A stretch of 64,000 nt of DNA, from positions 310,001 to 374,000 of the forward strand of contig CAWCUU010000002.1 in NCBI GenBank assembly GCA_963798855.1, read 5' to 3'. Source of the stretch: CAWCUU01 sp963798855. GTDB lineage: Bacteria; Gemmatimonadota; Gemmatimonadetes; Longimicrobiales; RSA9. A program made the translations under genes and the position numbers. Numbering within the stretch: position 1 is the stretch's first letter; each line of letters begins with the position of its first letter. Of this stretch, positions 61,430-64,000 are shown piece after piece. Under the pieces are notes generated by a model. It did not search any database, was not told the origin of the DNA, and saw only the letters and a list, made by a program, of their open reading frames with translations.

Positions 61430-62617
61430 TCAGCCGGCTGGCGCCGGCTGCTCCGCCGCCCGCGCCGACGGGATGCGTAGCGCGAGCAGCAGCCCTCCCG
61501 CGAGAACCAGCGCCCCCGCCCGGAACGGGCTGGCGATCCCCACCTGCTGGAAGAGGTAGCCCGCCCAGAGCGGCCCGAATACCCGGCCCAGGCCCCCGAC
61601 CACCTGACTCCCGCCCAGGACCGAGCCCTGCGATCCCGCGTCGGTCGCTCGCGACACGAGGCTCGCCAGCGACGGGAACAGCGTGCCGGCGCCGAACGCG
61701 TACAGGGTGACGATCACACCGCTCCACCACGGCCCCGGTATCATAGGAAAGCCGATCATCGCGGCGATCAGCAGCAGCACCCCCAGCCGCAGGGTTCGCG
61801 CCTCCCCGAACGCGCCTACGAGCCGCCGCAGCAGCAGCCCCCGCACCACCACGGTCACGAAGCCCGCCCACGTCATCAGCAGACCCATTCCCGCCGCTCC
61901 GATCCCGAACGCGCGCTCCAGATACAATGCCAGGATCGCCGTCATCGCCGTGAACGAGCTGATCGACAGGAAGTACACGCTGAGCAGCAGCGAGAGCGGG
62001 TATCGCCCGAACGACCGCAGCCACTCCCGCAGGGGCACCGGCTCCACCGAGCTGCCATCCTGCCGCCGCGCCGGGGACGTCTCCGGCAGCAGCACCATTG
62101 CCGCTACGCCATTCACGAAGCACAGCGCAGCGGCAACGTAGCCCGGCACCCCCAGCCCCCACTGGCTGAAGAACCCCCCGATCGCCGGTCCGAGCATCAC
62201 CCCCAGACCGGACGCCGCTCCAAGATAGCCGAGCCCCTCCGCCCGCCGCTCCGCGGCCGTCGAATCCGCCACGTACGCCTGCGCCACGGCGATCGTGCCC
62301 CCGGCCGCGCCCGCCGCCATCCGCGACAGAAGCAGCAGCCAGAGCGCGTTCGCCAGACCGAAGATCAGGTACGACACCGCCGAAGCGAACAGCCCCGCGA
62401 CCAGAAGCGGTCGGCGTCCCCGCCGATCCGACACCCTTCCCCACACTGGAGCAGCCGCCAGCTGCATTGCCGAAAAGGAGGCGACCAGGAACGTCACCTG
62501 CAGCGGCGTCGCGCCCATCGACTCGGCGTAGAACGGCAACAGCGGCAACACGATACCGAATCCGACCATGTCGACGAGGACGGCGGCGAAGAGCACGAAA
62601 AGTGGCGACTTCCTCAC
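61430..62617 (-). CDS. MFS efflux transporter, TetA-like (DHA1 family)
   Basis: 395 residues from GTG 62617, 12 helices. Motif A GRVSDRRGRRPLL in loop 2-3, GFGIVLPLLPFYAESMGATP in helix 1, and FLVASFSAMQLAAAPVWGRV are typical of the TetA/DHA1 drug:proton antiporters. Helix 5 contains LGYLGAASGLGVMLGPAIGG (motif C, antiporter signature). It probably exports a drug or metabolite; resistance to a given compound cannot be claimed. An ATG at 62683 would add Arg/Lys-rich sequence before the first helix and is less likely. Divergent from the GGDEF gene. Confidence 0.9.
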   Translation of the reverse strand: MRKSPLFVLFAAVLVDMVGFGIVLPLLPFYAESMGATPLQVTFLVASFSAMQLAAAPVWGRVSDRRGRRPLLVAGLFASAVSYLIFGLANALWLLLLSRMAAGAAGGTIAVAQAYVADSTAAERRAEGLGYLGAASGLGVMLGPAIGGFFSQWGLGVPGYVAAALCFVNGVAAMVLLPETSPARRQDGSSVEPVPLREWLRSFGRYPLSLLLSVYFLSISSFTAMTAILALYLERAFGIGAAGMGLLMTWAGFVTVVVRGLLLRRLVGAFGEARTLRLGVLLLIAAMIGFPMIPGPWWSGVIVTLYAFGAGTLFPSLASLVSRATDAGSQGSVLGGSQVVGGLGRVFGPLWAGYLFQQVGIASPFRAGALVLAGGLLLALRIPSARAAEQPAPAG

Positions 62618-62740
62618 GTCATGTCCCCGGGCTTCTCCAGAATGTTTCCCTTGTCGCGATGCACCCTTTCTCCTAGCTTTCACCCTCGGCAGACTCCCTC
62701 TCCCTGTCTCGCCGCGCCGCGCCTAGGGAAAACGGGTTTC

Positions 62741-64000
62741 ATGAACGACCTTGCCCAGGTCCCGTCGCGCGGTTTCCGGGAACGCTCAACGACGTTGCTC
62801 GATGTCGGGCGTATCCTCACGGGTGCGCTCCAGCCCGGAGAGTTGTACCGGGCGATCCACGAGCAGGCGGACCGCGTCCTGGACGCCGACGACTTCTATA
62901 TCGCGCTTTTCGACGAGAGCGGCGATACGGCGACGATCGTCTTCTACGCGCACGCTGCGCGAGAAGCGTCGGTCAAGATCGCGTATCGCGGCTCTTTAAG
63001 CACGTCCATCCGCGAAGCGCGCGCGGCGTTCCTCTCGCGGACGGACCCGGAGTTGGCGACGCTGCGCCTGGCGCTGGGCGCGGAGGCGGGCGCGATCTGC
63101 GGGGTGAGCGCACCGATCATGGCGGACGGCCGGGTGGTCGGCGTGCTCGGTGCGCTCTCGGAGCGGGACAATGCGTTTACGGAGCGGGACCTCGACGTGG
63201 TGAGCGCGCTGGGTGCGCTCGCCGGGGTGGCGCTGGGCTCCGCGCAGTACATCCGGGAGACGGACCAGAGGCGGCTGCAGGCGGAGCGGCTGGAGGAGAT
63301 CGGTCGGGGACTCGCCGCCTCGCTCGAGCTGCCGGAGGTGCTCGAGCGGGTGGTTGTGGCGGCGTGCGAGCTGCTCGAGGCGGACGCGGCGGCGGTGATG
63401 CTGCGGGACCGCTCGAACGGGATGCGAATCGCGGCGAGCCGCGGCTCGGCGGGGGTCGAAAGCGGGCAGCCGGTGCCGATCGCGGGCGCACTGCGGGACC
63501 GTCTGCTGAGCGAGCGCCGCGGGGTGGCGATCGAGAATCTGGTCGGCACGCCGGTTCTTCCGCCCGCGATCGCGAATGTCGAGAGCAGCTCGGCGCTGGC
63601 CGTGCCGCTCGTCGCGGGGGACCAGGTCATCGGCATTCTGTCCATCGCGCACGCCCGGCCCAGGGAGTACAATGGAATGGAGACATCGCTCCTGGAGCGG
63701 CTCGCCGTGAACGTGGCGATCGCGGTCGAGAACGCGCGACTCCACGAGCAGATCCGCGCGCTCTCGCTGACGGATCCACTTACGGGGCTGCCGAATCGGC
63801 GTCACCTGGAGAGGGTGCTCGAGCGCGAGTTCGCGGCGGCGCAGCGGGGACGCCGCCTGGCCGTCGTTCTCTTCGATCTCGACCATTTCAAGCGATACAA
63901 CGATACCGCGGGCCATCAGGCCGGCGATCAGGCCCTGCGCGCGTTCGCCGGCGTGCTCGCCGCAGAGACCCGCGCATTCGACCTCGCCGCCCGCTACGGT
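62741..64000 (+). CDS. GAF-GAF-GGDEF diguanylate cyclase, 3'-truncated by window edge
   Basis: 420 codons visible. GAF 1 spans about 15-165 (LLDVGRILTGALQPGELYRA) and GAF 2 about 185-335 (IGRGLAASLELPEVLERVVV, VESSSALAVPLVAGDQVIGI). The GGDEF domain begins at LTDPLTGLPNRRHLERVLER and includes DLDHFKRYNDTAGHQAGDQA. The sequence stops at AARYG, just before the GGDEF/GGEEF active loop, so catalytic competence cannot be judged. No membrane segment: a cytosolic sensor. ATG 62741 has an AGGGAAAACGGG leader. As a likely maker of c-di-GMP, it gives a possible ligand source for the riboswitch at 52.8 kb. Confidence 0.92.
   Translation, partial: MNDLAQVPSRGFRERSTTLLDVGRILTGALQPGELYRAIHEQADRVLDADDFYIALFDESGDTATIVFYAHAAREASVKIAYRGSLSTSIREARAAFLSRTDPELATLRLALGAEAGAICGVSAPIMADGRVVGVLGALSERDNAFTERDLDVVSALGALAGVALGSAQYIRETDQRRLQAERLEEIGRGLAASLELPEVLERVVVAACELLEADAAAVMLRDRSNGMRIAASRGSAGVESGQPVPIAGALRDRLLSERRGVAIENLVGTPVLPPAIANVESSSALAVPLVAGDQVIGILSIAHARPREYNGMETSLLERLAVNVAIAVENARLHEQIRALSLTDPLTGLPNRRHLERVLEREFAAAQRGRRLAVVLFDLDHFKRYNDTAGHQAGDQALRAFAGVLAAETRAFDLAARYG

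Overview
The window is about 70% GC and densely packed, with many 4-bp ATGA, GTGA or TTGA stop/start overlaps, frequent GTG and TTG starts, predicted secreted and outer-membrane beta-barrel proteins, and short GC-rich repeats in many gene gaps. This suggests a chromosome segment from a high-GC Gram-negative bacterium, plausibly Gemmatimonadota or a related environmental phylum. That placement is inferred from gene content and style; there is no rRNA, tRNA or other phylogenetic marker here. I see no transposase, phage gene or CRISPR array.

Layout. 0-4 kb (minus): an ATP/ADP-carrier-like transporter fused to HEAT repeats and a cyclic-nucleotide-binding-like domain, coupled to a response regulator and a histidine kinase cut by the window edge. 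4.6-10.4 kb: PafA-type alkaline phosphatase, a putative lipoprotein, a methyltransferase, a frameshifted amidohydrolase and a CtaA/COX15-like protein. 10.5-15.3 kb (minus): ECF sigma factor, membrane anti-sigma factor and three exported HEAT-repeat proteins. 15.5-19.2 kb (plus): kaiB, kaiC and a PAS-GAF histidine kinase, with no kaiA. 19.3-38.9 kb (minus): a nine-gene alpha-glucan/trehalose operon (glgE, treS-mak, malQ, glgB, treZ, a GH57/DUF3536 enzyme, treY, a GT4 glycosyltransferase, mscS). It holds the GlgE route (TreS, maltokinase, GlgE, GlgB), the TreY/TreZ route back to trehalose, and a tension-gated channel, which suggests osmotic or desiccation carbon storage.

39-47 kb: ispG, a nicotinamidase-like protein, a peroxiredoxin, a dipeptide epimerase, a 37-residue membrane microprotein coupled to a GRP-type transporter, an EamA transporter, a beta-barrel protein and a class V aminotransferase. 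47-55 kb is devoted to a molybdenum hydroxylase. The minus operon encodes the 2Fe-2S, molybdopterin and FAD subunits, with a DinB protein and a nitroreductase interleaved; the FAD subunit carries the 4Fe-4S cysteine set of 4-hydroxybenzoyl-CoA reductase. A divergent plus operon encodes MocA-, XdhC- and CoxI-like maturation factors. Between them lies a compact unit: a c-di-GMP-I (GEMM-I) riboswitch, a hairpin abutting a strong ribosome-binding site, a 46-residue single-span membrane protein, a structured 3' region and a textbook intrinsic terminator.

55-64 kb: Glu/Leu/Phe/Val dehydrogenase, a BNR/beta-propeller protein, an alkyltransferase-like/Nudix fusion, thiI, a quinone oxidoreductase, a small membrane protein, an MFS exporter and a GAF-GAF-GGDEF protein cut by the right edge. 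Three genes (amidohydrolase, mscS, treY) each carry one apparent single-base insertion in a short homopolymer, most likely sequence error. A repeat family built on GGCGCTGAC supplies the last codons and stop of several unrelated genes.
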